From NCBI GenBank assembly GCA_033239125.1, contig BSWB01000001.1, forward strand, positions 136,320,981-136,384,980: a DNA stretch of 64,000 nucleotides, given 5' to 3'. This DNA comes from Fagopyrum homotropicum. Lineage: Eukaryota; Streptophyta; Magnoliopsida; Caryophyllales; Polygonaceae. The stretch's first letter is position 1. Every line of letters starts with the position of its first letter. This document shows positions 1-11,381 of this stretch, piece after piece. The position numbers were made by a program, and so were the translations under genes. The notes beneath the pieces are model-generated. The model saw nothing but the letters and a program-made list of their open reading frames with translations, made no database searches and was not told the origin of the DNA.

Positions 1-3000
1 CAGTACTCGTATCAAAATATGAACACCTGGGTGGATACATATATATACCTTGATATTGTTGAGCCCCACAATTCTCGTTGCCAATGGCCACGTATTGAAT
101 ATCAAAAGGTTCAGGGTGGCCGTACTTGGCTCGGAGGGACCCCCATTTAGATTTCACATCGCCCATTGCAAATTCAAGGCTATCCAACAAGTCCTGTACA
201 TATACAAACAAATTTTTACTGACGGAAGTCCTAGAGATTTGTTAAAAGTTTATTTCATTGATTAAATATTTTTCATAGAAATAATTTAATAAAGTAGGCC
301 TTTTTTATGTATATTCTCTAATTTTGTCATTTTAATTAACTTATACTATTATTCTAGGGTATATTTACTAAATGAGATTATCCCATATACTTACTTATTA
401 GAACAATATTGCTAAAATGCCTAGTTAGTGATATTGACCTTGTTTATATTGACAAATATGACCAGATAAAATGATAAACTAGCAAATAAAGTATAAACCC
501 AATACACGGCCCCATATACTCAATCCATACCCTATGCTTCCCTCATGTTGGAGTTGTCATTCAACAACTCCAATCTTTTGAAGGTTTTTGGTTTTTGATT
601 TTTGATGCTCCTCATTACTTGCATTTGAGTGCACTTGAGTCTTGAGCGTGAGAATTGTTATTGGAGCGAAAAGATGTTGGAAGGACTTGATGGACCTCCC
701 TTCATTGGTCTTTGTATTATTGACGTAGATATGAAGCTAGTAGGTTGAGTCTTAAGACGCATGTAGATTAGCGTCTAGGTTGGGCTTTAGGACTTAGGTA
801 GATTAACGTCCTAGAGTAGGTTTTGGGCCCTAAGGCGCTGATAGATATTAGCGTCTATGGTAAGTTTTGGGCCCTAGGACGCAATAAGATATTAGCGTCT
901 ATGGTAGGTTTTGGGCCCTATGACGCATGTTGATTAGCGTTATAGGTAGGCCTTTAGCCCCTATGACGCACGTTGATTAGCGTTTTAGGGTGACCCTAGA
1001 ACACATGTATATTAAGTTTTGGGCCCTAGGACGCATGTTAATTAGCGTCCTAGTAGGTTTAAGGTATGTTTTGGGCCCTAGGATGCAACGTGATTAGCGT
1101 TTTGGGCCCTAGGATGCAACGTGATTAGCGTTTTGGACCCTAGGATGTAGGTTGATTAGCGTCCTAGGGTAGGTCCTAGGGTAGGTCCTAGGGGTGCAGG
1201 TAGATTAGCGTCATAGGTAGGTTTTGAGCCCTCGGACGTAGGTTAATTAGCGTCCTAGGTAAGTTTTGGGCACTGAGACGTAGGTTGATTATCGTCCTAG
1301 AGTATGTTTTGGGTCTTAGGACGAGAGTTGATTCACGTCCTAGGGTAAATTTTGGGTCCTCGGGCGCATGTAGATCAACGTCCTTGAGAGTAATAACAAA
1401 GGGATGAAACGGGGACTTGATAATGTAGTCTCCTCCCTTCTCTTGGTCTTTATTTGTTAGTTTGACGATAACACGGAAGGTTAGTGTGATATCACAGGAT
1501 GCGGTGATGACGACTAGGTTTTGTGATATAGGCTTTGTTTAAGCGAAAGTGTGTGTGAGGATCATGTAAAAGATAAATTAACATGATATCACTTAAAGTG
1601 CAAAATTCGCCACTTCTTAGATCCATCAAATATAAATAGATAAATTAACAAGAATCAAATGAAGAAAAGAGAAACTTACTTGGATATAAGCATCAATGAA
1701 GTTGGTGTTAACTCCTTCAGAGATAGCGAGCCCTACAATACATATATATAAATGCTTATTTTAACAAACATTAGTATCATTTATAATACTAATATTCAGA
1801 CAAAATCGAAAGGCGTACCAGCGTTTATAACCCAAACGGGTGCAGCACCAAGGTCCTCGGCCAACTGAAGGTATTCGAGATAGCCGAGGCCATCATCAGT
1901 CCAATATCCCCAAATGTCGATATAGTGACCGGGTCTCTCTTCCCATGGGCCTATCGTTTCTTTCCATCTAAACGCATTCTTTAAGTTGTATCCTTCCACA
2001 AAACATCCACCGGGGAATCGAAGGAACCGAGGTTTAAGATTGAGAAGCATTTTCATTAGATCAATGCGAAATCCATGACCCTGCATCAAATAAACCCACT
2101 TGCTCACAAGTCTATCTAACTAATAGCTACCTATTTGGTAGAGGGATGCACATCAAACTGAAGCTAGACACAAGCATTCCTTCTCAAAACTAATAGTCAA
2201 TAAGAGGAGTAGTCATAATAATTATTTGGAGCATTTCCACACTCAACACTATTCAACTACGATTTTACCATGTAAGTGTCAACGGGCATAGCGGATACTT
2301 GGTCGACCCATATTCTTCCTTTCTTGTTGGTTGTGATTCGAAGGCTTGCATATCTATCTGTGGCCTTCGCCACAAGAGTCACCTCCATCTTTGTCCAGTT
2401 CGTAGATTTAGCAGCATCAGCCCTTACCATATAATTACATTCATTACAAATTCATTCCTCAATTAATAGTAAATGTATGATTATAGATTATATTCTTACG
2501 ATAAGTCGGCAGTATCAAGAACTTGTTTTCCGTCCAATCCTACCAAGGATACGGATAATTCAAGTGCACCGGAAGAACGAGCATAGAGTGTAACCTTGTA
2601 ATGCTTTCCTTTTTCTATATTCTGCACGATTCAAAATATATAATTGTTTTTAAAAAAAATCTAATGATCAACGTGCCTTTGTATAAAAAAAAAAAACACT
2701 TAACATGTGGATGCGGTTAATTAGTTGCCTACCATGCCTCCAAAACCGGGATTGGAGATGCCAACGGTACCATTAGGACAAGTTTGATGGTCACATAACA
2801 CGTCCATTCGAAGAGCCACCTTGTTGCGCTCAAAGCATGAGGAGAGTTCGGTTGTGACTTGTATGGATTCGTCGTCTCCGATGACTTGCCACGGGTCGAT
2901 GAGCGCAGGAACATGCTCACCCCCGGCTTCAAATCCTATAAAAAGGTCAAATGTGATTAGAGGAATAGTTCGGTTCAGTGTAGACCGGTTTAGTATAAAT

Positions 3001-3412
3001 TAACACAATTATTAGAATATAGAAATGTTATATTTTTTTGGTCTAAAATACAAACGTTGATTAATCACCTCTATTGATAACAAGCTCTCCCCACAATCCG
3101 GCGACTCCTGCATGATTAATTTCCTGAGAAAATATATTTACAAAGTCATTTCATCATAGATGGCGCCAAACAATCATTTACAATTTTATTTGATTCTGAA
3201 GGTAATTACAGAAAAATCATAAAGTATGGATGAATAGTTGTTATATATACCTCGAAGAAAACACCAAAAAACGTGTCAGAAATGGGCGTCGAAGCGGAGG
3301 AAGAAGTATCTATGGATATGAACCTCCCACCATGCGCATCAGCATCCGCATAGACTTCATGGAATACCGCAAAGCAAAGTAGAGCTGCAAAGTAGCCTAT
3401 CATTCCTCTCAT
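1..3412 (-). CDS. Alpha-L-arabinofuranosidase (GH51, plant ASD1-like), 5' part of gene, runs off left edge
   Basis: GH51 enzymes release terminal arabinofuranosyl residues from cell-wall arabinans and arabinoxylans; an N-terminal signal peptide (about residues 1-22) fits apoplastic secretion. Eight exons join in frame with GT/AG borders: 3412-3251, 3123-3069, 2935-2733, 2621-2500, 2422-2269, 2080-1819, 1732-1680 and 193-49 (about 385 codons). Family hallmarks in order are DTFFGVFFE then EINHAG, FEAGG, NPGFGGM, GHGFR, RFPGGCFVEG, AFRWKETIGPWEERPGH, WTDDGLGYLE and AIGNEN. The Glu of GNEN is the family's acid/base residue; the nucleophile Glu lies in exons outside the window. The usual plant motif is GNED, so the Asn is slightly odd. 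The visible reading frame has no stop, so the gene looks intact as far as it can be seen. The family assignment is from recalled motifs. Confidence 0.93.
739..1384. repeat. Minisatellite of hairpin units inside GH51 intron 7
   Basis: About 17 degenerate units of roughly 30-45 bp. Each carries a version of GTAGGTTTTGGGCCC followed by TAGGACGC, about 10 bases such as ATGTTGATTA, and GCGTCCTA. TAGGACGC and GCGTCCTA are inverted repeats, so each unit can form a small hairpin. The array occupies nearly half of the 1486-nt intron (194-1679), and the intron's splice sites look normal. Confidence 0.9.
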
Positions 3413-3530
3413 CTTGCTGAATCAACTAAATCACCAATATTTTAAAATTTCATACAAATCATTTTGTTATTCGTATGCCGTATATAACTGAAATTTATAA
3501 AGGAAATATGTGATACTTACAGTTGGCAGG
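3413..3530 (-). promoter_or_regulatory. Putative 5' leader with a small leader intron, GH51 gene
   Basis: On the minus strand a strong donor GTAAGTATC begins at 3520 and a TTGATTCAG acceptor ends at 3417, four bases before the ATG. This suggests a 104-nt intron in the 5' UTR. It rests on splice consensus only. No convincing TATA box was assigned. Confidence 0.4.
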
Positions 3531-4439
3531 TATTGATCAGTATGAGGAACAAATAGGATCTATGAAATTATACTGTAAACAGTTTAATTTATATGAATGG
3601 TTAGTAGGAAAGAGTAGAGAAGAGTCAACAAGACTTGGTTTCGAGTCTTTGAGGCTGGATTGCATTAGGGTTTGGAATATTCAGTCTTGATTGATATTAT
3701 TTGTTACGTAATTGAATAAGTCATGCATCCAAATATAAAACGCCAAACGTGAACCAAACGAGTCAAGAAATCAATCCCGTAACCAAAGTTGCATGCATTA
3801 TTGCTAATGCTTCCAGAATCAAGTTAGAAAACTATTCCGTTATTTTACTCAAAAATATATATCAACCCGGCTGCTAAAAAAGTATTTGTTTTATTATTAA
3901 CACAACTAAAAACGCAGGTTATATACGACGTTTGTCTTTCCGACACTATGCCCATGTGTCGCAAAAAATTTGCATTCGAAAAAGCATCGCTAAATTGAGA
4001 CACCTTAAGGTGCCTTTGTGTTTCGGCACATATAGGTGTCGCAAATGGTGGTATAGGAGACACCTGAGTCGCAAGTTTCGTACACATACTCAGTGGCAAC
4101 CCATGTTTACACCGAGCTGGTTGGTTCGAATTCATCGAAACGGAGAAGCTCACAAAAGCCGGGTTCAGGGCGTTGCCGGTCCAAGTCTTGCTCCACTTCT
4201 ATGACCCATGCTCCAACTCTCCGACGTTGAAGCTAGACCAACTCTAGATCACAAATTTCTTTACCAATTCTAAGTTTTATTAAGATTCGGATCAATTTGG
4301 TTAGTCAAAACGAAAATTGGATGTATGTATCTTTGTCAAAGTTCTACTATTCAAATTTGAATTTATCTTATAAGAATAGAATTTGTGTTATTGCGGAGTT
4401 TTAATTTTTACAAATTCCTGATAAGGAATTACTTATGAA
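3531..4439. other. Intergenic, with a cluster of GACACC/GGTGTC inverted repeats
   Basis: No gene was seen. At about 3941-4080 the sequence is crowded with GACACC, GGTGTCGC, TGTGTCGCAAA and GACACCTTAAGGTGCC, which are direct and inverted copies of one short word. Such subterminal clusters occur in CACTA-type transposons, but no CACTA terminus or 3-bp duplication was found, so the element is unassigned. Open frames across this stretch are products of the repeats. Confidence 0.45.
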
Positions 4440-4739
4440 CTAGTTCATAACCCGTGCCTTGCACGGGTATTTTTAAATATATATTTGAATAATGCGTATA
4501 TTGATCATATAGATAACGGGTATTTTCAAATGAATATTTTGAATGGCGTGTATATTGATTATACGAATAAAATATAAATTAGGTTATAATTATGATCGTT
4601 TGTATTGTGCACGAATATTTGTATCAAATATAATTTAAAATTTTATATTCAACAATATAACATATGTATTTATATTATTTAATTTATATTTTGCTTAAGG
4701 TTATGTTATTTGAGTAATTATATTTATATAGTTCGACAC

Positions 4740-6390
4740 CAATAACTACCACCAATTATTTAAAGTTATATCGGATAAAACTTGAGATTGTTATTGAATA
4801 TCTATCCCTTTAAATTAAATAATCTTAAAACAAAAAATAACCAAAATTAAAATATGTGACCTATAGAATCGAAATTTAAAATTTTGATTTATATAAGAGT
4901 GAAATATGAAGAAATCATATTGAATAAAAATCGAAATTGTAGGTGAATTTATATCTTTAAAAATAATAATTTTAAAACCGAAAAACATAAAATATAAAAT
5001 GCGTAACTTATAAACAAAAAATTATAAGAGAGAAATTATTTAAAAAAAATCACCAAATCCTAATTTTATTGTTAGTGAAAATTAAAATTTGAATTAATTA
5101 GAGTGAAAAATTAAAAAATAAATCACCAAAACATAGTTTTTATTCAATACTTGTAGGAGAGTCTTTCATATTTGTTCATTAAAAAAAGTTAAGATTTTAA
5201 AATTAGATTTTTATAAGAGTAAAATTTTAAAAAGCACATCGGATAAAAATCGAGATTGTTATTGAATATCTATTCCATTAAAATTAGATAATTTTAAGAG
5301 TAAAAAATTTAAAACTGAAAATCACCAAATCTGAAATACGTAACCTACAAAATCAAAAATTTAAATTTTGAATTTTATAAGATTGAAATTTTAAGAAATC
5401 TTATTGGATAAAAATTGAAATTTTTAGTGAATATTTACATCCTTAAAAATAGATAATTTTAAAAAATAAAAATCATTAAATATAATTTACGTAACTTAAA
5501 GAAATCAAAATGTTAAAATTCGATTTTTAAATGAGGGATTTTTTTAAAATTGCCAAATCTTAGTTTTTATTGTTAGTGAAAATTTAAAATTAAATTTATT
5601 ATAGTGAAATTTTAAAAAATCACAAAATCCTAGTTTTTATCACTTGTAGGATAATCTTTCTTATTTGGTTGATTAAATTTTTTAAAATATTTAAAAATCA
5701 AAATTTATTAGAGTGAAATTTTAAAAAATGATATCAAGAAAAATCCAGATTGTTATTAAGTATATGTCTTGTTAAAATTAGATAAATTTATAAAGTCAAA
5801 ATTTTAAAACTGAAAACACCGAATATGAAACCTACAAAATTGAAATTTTAATTTTTAATTTTATAAAAAATTTAAGATATCATATTGGATAAGAATCGAA
5901 ATTGTAGTGAATATTTATATACATAAAAATATATAACTTTAAAATCAAAAATATCAAATATGAAATAAGTAACTTAAAAAATTTTAAAAATTAACATTCG
6001 AATTTTATGAGTGAAATTTAAAAAAAAAACCAAATCTTTGTTTTTATTTTTAGTGAAAATTTAAATTCGAATTTTACAAGAGTGAAATGTTTTCAAAAAA
6101 AAATCATAAAATCTTAGTTTTTATTCACGATTTGTAGGATAATCTTTCTTATTTGTTGATTAAAAAAAGTCAAAGATTTTAAAATTCGTATTTGTTAAGA
6201 GTAAAATTCAAAATAAATCATATCGGATAAAATTTGTGAATTTTAAAAGTAAAAAATAATAATAATAAAAAATCACCTAATCTTAGTTTTTATTGTTAGT
6301 GAAAATTTAAATTCGAATTTATTAGAAATTTTTAAAAATCACAAAATCTTAGTTTTTATTCAAAACTTGTAGGATAATCATTCTTGTGAA
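4740..6390. repeat. Degenerate tandem array, period about 470-490 bp, inside the Helitron
   Basis: The words ATCGGATAAAA (near 4772, 5240, 6210; degenerate near 5730), TAGTTTTTATTGTTAGTGAAA (near 5055, 5552, 6032, 6273, with changes) and CTTGTAGGATAATCTTTC (near 5150, 5640, 6130, 6366) recur in the same order. That gives a little over three diverged copies of one long unit. Confidence 0.75.
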
Positions 6391-6419
6391 CGGTTAAGTA
6401 AACCTAGTTGTATTACTTG

Positions 6420-6513
6420 TATATGATTGTTTGGAAAAAAGAATAGAAATGAAAGATGAACGTTTGTATATGATAGTTTGGAAAAAAGAATAGAAATGAA
6501 AGATGAACGTTTG
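6420..6513. repeat. Two-copy 47-bp tandem duplication inside the Helitron
   Basis: The copies are 6420-6466 and 6467-6513 and differ by one base. Both contain TTTGGAAAAAAGAATAG and GAAAGATGAACGTTTG. The duplication is young compared with the diverged array to its left. Confidence 0.9.
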
Positions 6514-7928
6514 GCTTACCGTAAAAAGCAAATATGGAGGAACATATTCCGCAATTGATAACAGAAGAAACGCAATTGATAAAATTGAGAAACAAAAATC
6601 AAACACATCTGTGAATAAGATCGAATGAAGAAAATAAACTGTTTATAAAAGTATTTGTAGATTCAGAAAAAAACTTTCAAAGCAACTGATAAATGGAGAA
6701 TTCAAAACCCGTAAAACTTTTTTACATAATTAAATTTTAATCTTAAGATTACCTTGAAAAATGGAATTGATTTCTTGCTCAAAGAACCATAGGAGATTGA
6801 TGAACAAATGAACGTTTGGTGATTGATATATATAGTGAAATTTGAAGATATTAACTTGTTATAGAAGATTTATCTGAAAAGATTGTCTAAGAAGTTTTTA
6901 CGTTAAAAGGATATGATCGAATGAGTTAAGAACTGATTTGGTGACTTCGGGAATATATTCAAGATAATTACGTATTTACAAAAGACCGTCTCAATTCATC
7001 CTATTACGAAATCTTGCTAGATAGTTTTTTAGGAAAAATAATTATTATAAAGGTATAAATAAAAGGCAAAAAAGAATTTTAAGAAACTATTTCAAAATTT
7101 ATAGTCTAACAATACGTTGGTTTACAAATTCTTTTTGTTTAAATTGTTGTTATTTGAAATATTTTTTTAACACTTTCAAATTAGTTACTTCTAGTAATAT
7201 TTATAATTATGCTTAAATTTTTGTTTTTTAAATCTGAATTTTAAAAATTTAGATTTCAAAAATTACGTATCAAATTATGTAACATTATGAAAATATTTTT
7301 TTTAAAAAAATACAAAATCTTTATTAACTAAAATATAAATCTTGTAAAAGAAATATTGTTGAATCTCATATTAGTTAGGAGAATCGGGAAAGCAATAACA
7401 GTTTGTTGTGAAAATAATTATTCAATTACAATATGATTCATAAAAGTAATTAAATAAATATTTTACAATTTAATAACAATGGCAATTTAGTAAATATTTT
7501 ACAAAAGAAATTTAGAGATTAATTAAACTTTTTAATATAAATTCAGGTGGTTAGGATCTATTATAAAAATTATAATCAAAATAATTAATAATAATAATAA
7601 TAATTTACTAATTACTTTAGAGATTAATTAAAATGGCAATTAGTTAGTTAAAAATTATAAAATTATTAATTTAGCAGCTAGTTGGTTATCATTATTTTTT
7701 TATTTCAAAATTTACTTAGAATTTACAAAAAATATTTTAAAAGTATTTTTAAATTTATTAATTCAGCTAGTTAGTTAACAAAATCTTTTTATTTTAATTA
7801 ATAAGATGAATAACACAAAATTTAAATAGAATGGCATTTTAGTAAATATTTTAGAAAAAATCCTATGTGGCATACCTAGTTGATTGACATGTGGACTTAG
7901 TGTCCTTTGTTTTAGTAAGTAATATAGA

Positions 7929-8381
7929 TGTTTACTTATTTAATTAATTTTATGAATAAAATAATAAGTCATATTTTTCTAATAATTTTGGAAAAACATA
8001 ATCTATGAGTTTAATCTTACACTCGTAGTTTAAATTTTTACGGTAATAAAAAAAAAGACATGTATACCCTACCTACTATGATCTATAACAACTCTTTAAC
8101 AACCTATGTGTGCATACATACACCCAAAATTCAAACTTGGAGCCTTTTTGAGCTTCTCCTCTCTCTTTCACTCTCCCTCGTATTCGTTCACCCTACGCGA
8201 CCTTATGCTGCTGGGTGTTTACCGCCGATACTATTGACCGCCAACCTTCACCACCGGAAACACCCAGGCTCATAGTTGTGTATGGCTAGGTGCCTTAGGT
8301 GGTTGAGGTTGTTGTAGTGAAGGTCATTGTTGGAGCGTGTAGCCGTGTACCCCCTAGAAACTTTTGATTAAAAAACTTAGT
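7929..8381. other. Intergenic, no feature recognised
   Basis: AT-rich to about 8060, then mixed sequence. A 71-codon open frame at 8060-8275 is low-complexity (a CTCTCT tract) and matches no family I recognise. The stretch ends at the left target-site copy of the LINE. Confidence 0.5.
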
Positions 8382-8394
8382 AATACATTTTATT

Positions 8395-8996
8395 ATTATT
8401 TTTTTTGAAAAGTTACTTGTATTAGAAGAAAGAAGGATATACATATGGGAGATAAAAAAAAACTAGGAGCAAGGAGTAGAATCAAAGACACAGGCGGAAC
8501 AAAGACAAGAACGAAACTATCTTAAGTGGATCCCGAGTATTCGGACCATAGCAATAGAGTCCGCGGACCTGTCTTTCCAGTGGTGACCAATGTGAAGTTT
8601 TGTAGCTCGGATTGCTTCATCAGCACAATCAATGGCCCTGGTGAAGGTATTGCTGTAGATTAAGTTATTTCTGGCCTTCCACGAGAAGTAAATGATGGCG
8701 GTGAGAGAGGCAATGCGAGTGCAGTCGAGGAGCTTTTTTCTGGGGGTTCCGCTGGATCTAAGCCAGCCCCAAAAGTTGTGCAGGTAGGGAGCTGGATACG
8801 GGGTTCTTGTCCATCTTGAGATTATGTCGAGAACGAGGGAACTGTAGGAGCATTGAGACCAAAGATGATCCTCATCTTCATGACCGTAGTTGCAAAGTCT
8901 ACACACATCGGAGGTGATAGTATTCCAATGGAGTAACTTAGATAGGGTGGGGAGTTTCTTTGAGTTGGCCAACCAAGCAATGAATCGGCATTTAGG
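8395..8996 (-). mobile_element. 5'-truncated LINE (non-LTR retrotransposon)
   Basis: A 13-bp direct repeat, AATACATTTTATT, is at 8382-8394 and 8997-9009 and reads as a target-site duplication. Just inside the left copy is a T-rich run (ATTATTATTTTTTTT on plus) that would be the poly(A) tail of a minus-strand insertion. The interior encodes the C-terminal end of a LINE polyprotein. About 600 bp is typical of strong 5' truncation. Confidence 0.8.
8517..8996 (-). pseudogene. LINE ORF2 C-terminus, reverse-transcriptase zinc-binding domain
   Basis: The translation shows PKCRFIAWLANSKKLPT, then a zinc-binding cluster CRLCNYGHEDEDHLWSQC, then WGWLRSSG and ARNNLIYSNT before a TAG stop at 8517-8519. 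This is the zf-RVT region found after RT in plant LINEs. The open frame continues a further 22 codons to 9062, but that part lies in the flank beyond the inferred insertion boundary. RT and endonuclease domains are absent. Confidence 0.85.
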
Positions 8997-9009
8997 AATA
9001 CATTTTATT

Positions 9010-9522
9010 TCTTTTGACGTTCCGAGTTCATTTATGCGATTGCATGCAAGTTTAGATTTCATTCAAGATAATTTTTAATTGTTTTAGCACTTAATCGTCT
9101 TTTCCCTTCGTTTTACGTTTTGGTTTCATTGAAGCTTTTTCTTTCACTTCAAATACAGTTTTGATTTGAATATGTAATCGTCTCATCAAGATAATCAAAA
9201 TGGTGCATGTCTTCACTCTATCAAACTACATCCGGAGTTTCATCAGAGCAACAAAACGTGAGACATATATTTTTGGCGTTTATTCCTCGGGCGTAGACTA
9301 GGGAAAACCCAGACTTCTCAATTTTTTTTACCCATTTTTTGGGTCAGACTTGAAACGAGTCTAGAATTCGGGCCTATGATCTTGTTCATACACTCTTGAG
9401 TCAGGCTTCGGGCCGGACATGTACCGTATTTTTAATTTTTTTAAAGAAGGAAAAAAATCATATTAAAAATTAAATGTATACACATAAATTAAAGTAATCC
9501 ATTGGGTGTGGATGTTTGCTCC
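9010..9522. other. Intergenic, no feature recognised
   Basis: The original target of the LINE continues here. No coding or repeat structure was identified apart from T-rich runs and a short T/A tract near 9330-9345. Confidence 0.4.
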
Positions 9523-10921
9523 AAAAGATATGTGCGGACAAAGGTTTAAATTTATAATTCGAATAATAAGCGAACCCGCAGTGCACGGATCAATCGTAGT
9601 AAGAGATTATATTCCGGAGTCGATCTCAGGGAATTGGTGAGAATAATCACAGCAAAGCAATCTAACTTCAAAAGCATGCAATAATATTGATCAAAAGCAA
9701 AAGCAAGAATAGGTATCATGATGGGAGAATGCAGATTCTAAAGATCATAGTAAGCATGTCCACGGGTCACTGGTTACCCGTGACCCGGCGGGTCGGTGAT
9801 CCGGCAGGTTACGGGTACGGGTAGAGGTGATCCTTACTAGTGACCCGGCGGGTCGACCCGCCAACTGTCAATTTTGAAAAAAAAAAGGAAAATTTGAACC
9901 CAACGGCTATTTTAGCCATTGGGCAAACCTGTTGGCGTGTTGACCCGCCGGGTCGACCCGACGGGTCAACCCGCCCTTTTCTTTTTCTTTTTTCAAAAAA
10001 AAATTCGGGTTTGAATAAATAGGGTCAGCTCGTCGACCGTCGGGTCTGACCCGTGACCCAGCGGGTCACCAACCCGGCGGGTTGGCCTATTAGGCGGGTC
10101 CGGGTCACCCTTCCCGGACCCATCGACCCGACGGGTCCGACCCGTGGACATACTTAGATTATAGTATCCAATTGTGGTTTTGACTCAAGATTTCTACAGG
10201 TACCGTGGACAAAGCTGAGGTTTGCTGTGGGAAGGTGTTGCTACTCTGGGATAGATCACCAAATAAATCTCACTACCCACTTTTCCAAATCAAAGCTCCT
10301 GTCATCAGGTAAGTCTCAAGGAACCAGGGAAAGGTAACAACGCTCAAACCAACATCACTCACCTAAGGGTACAGAACTAACTATTACCGGGTAAGTCTCA
10401 GGTTAACTCTCAAAGGTGGGATAAAAGGCACACTCAAACCCTAATAAAGAATAAACCTTTATTATCTAGCACTCATCATCATCGGTATACAAGCAAAGGA
10501 ATCACCGGGTAAGTCTCATTCTAGGCTTGCGTATAAATTTGGAAATGTGCAACAAGGATAGGATTTGGCAAACTATAACCTAAACTCGAGATAGGTAATG
10601 TAGTGGGCGATCTCGTTCTGTTCTATATCGATCTCGGTCGAGATGCTCAACGAACAGCCTGAGACGGGTTTCACATTAGGGTTAACTCAAGCTTTCAGGG
10701 TCCACTTAGATACAAGTCTATTCTTTCATCGTCTATACCACAACCTTCAACTAATCACCTTGGGGTGTTTAGCCAACAATCATCATAATCAAAGCAATAT
10801 CAATTATGTAAAAAATATCAATAATATCAAGAAAAAGGAATGAAGTAGGCAAAAAGATGTCTCAATTATGTAAACAAACCAACAATAGTATCAATAATGT
10901 GTTTCAAAAAGGGATGATAAC
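9523..10921 (-). mobile_element. Fossil LTR related to gypsy family A
   Basis: It starts TGTTTGCTCC, matching TGTTCGCTCC at the left end of the A2 LTR. It then follows the same order of landmarks: GCGAACCCGCAGTG, CGGATCAATCGTAGTAA, five ACCGGGTAAGTCTC-like words at 10300-10520, ATAAACCTTTATTA, TCTCGGTCGAGATGCTCAACG and CACAACCTTCA. It is too diverged to be part of A1 or A2. It is interrupted by the hAT MITE at 9751-10156. The right end is unclear; no PBS or coding sequence follows. Confidence 0.75.
9751..10156. mobile_element. hAT-type MITE with GACCCGGCGGGTC repeats
   Basis: The terminal inverted repeats TAAGCATGTCCACGGGTC and its complement at the right end differ at one base in 18. The flanks GATCATAG (9743-9750) and GATTATAG (10157-10164) match at 7 of 8 positions, a hAT-sized duplication. 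The 406-bp interior is made of CCCGGCGGGTCGACCCG words around an A-rich core and codes for nothing. Confidence 0.85.
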
Positions 10922-11381
10922 TAGGAGTGTTCATAGGTCCGGACCTGGACTGGACCTGGACCGGACCGGACCGGACCGGACCGGAAGAATGCGGACCGGA
11001 AATGGACCGAATAATTCGGTCCAGGTCCGGTTCAGGTCCGGTCCAAAACCGGTCCAGGTCCGGTCCAGGACCGGATGGACCGAAAAACTGGTGATATTTA
11101 CAAAATTTTAGGTCCGGACCTGGACCGGACCGGACCGGACTTGGACCGGACCGGACCGAACCTGGACCGGAACAATATCAAAACAAGTTTATTTTATTTT
11201 TTTTTAAATATAGGTCCGGACCGGACCGGACCGAATGTGGACCGGACCGGACCGGACCGAATGTGGACCGAATTGGTTGGACCGAAGACCGGACCTGTTG
11301 TTTTCGGTCCGGTCCGGTCCGGTCCGGTCCAGGTCCGGTCCGATCCAAAAACCGGACCGGACCGGAAAATGCTCACTCCTA
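10922..11381. mobile_element. hAT-like MITE composed of CCGGA repeats
   Basis: The ends are TAGGAGTGTTCAT and, at the right, ATGCTCACTCCTA, giving an imperfect inverted repeat TAGGAGTGNNCAT of the hAT type. The interior is mostly tandem GGTCCGGACC/GGACCGGACC in both orientations, with two AT-rich breaks. The flanking 8-mers do not match well, so the target duplication is not proven. Arg/Gly/Pro-rich open frames here are products of the repeat. Confidence 0.65.

Larger units (their letters stand above)
4440..7928 (-). mobile_element. Non-autonomous Helitron
   Basis: On the minus strand the element starts TCTATATTACTTACTAAAAC at 7928. It ends with the hairpin CCCGTGC-AAG-GCACGGG followed about 7 nt later by CTAG at 4443-4440, which is a CTRR terminus. 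The flanking minus-strand bases are A before TC and T after CTAG, the A/T insertion site expected of Helitrons; there is no target duplication. Length is 3489 bp. No RepHel or RPA coding sequence is visible, so it is non-autonomous. Most of the interior is AT-rich tandem repeat. Confidence 0.85.

Noticed and set aside
739..1384. Possible CRISPR-like array
   Set aside because: Units are directly adjacent and vary throughout; there are no unique equal-length spacers, and the setting is a plant intron.
8060..8275. 71-codon frame near the LINE
   Set aside because: Low-complexity, no recognisable domain, no supporting context.
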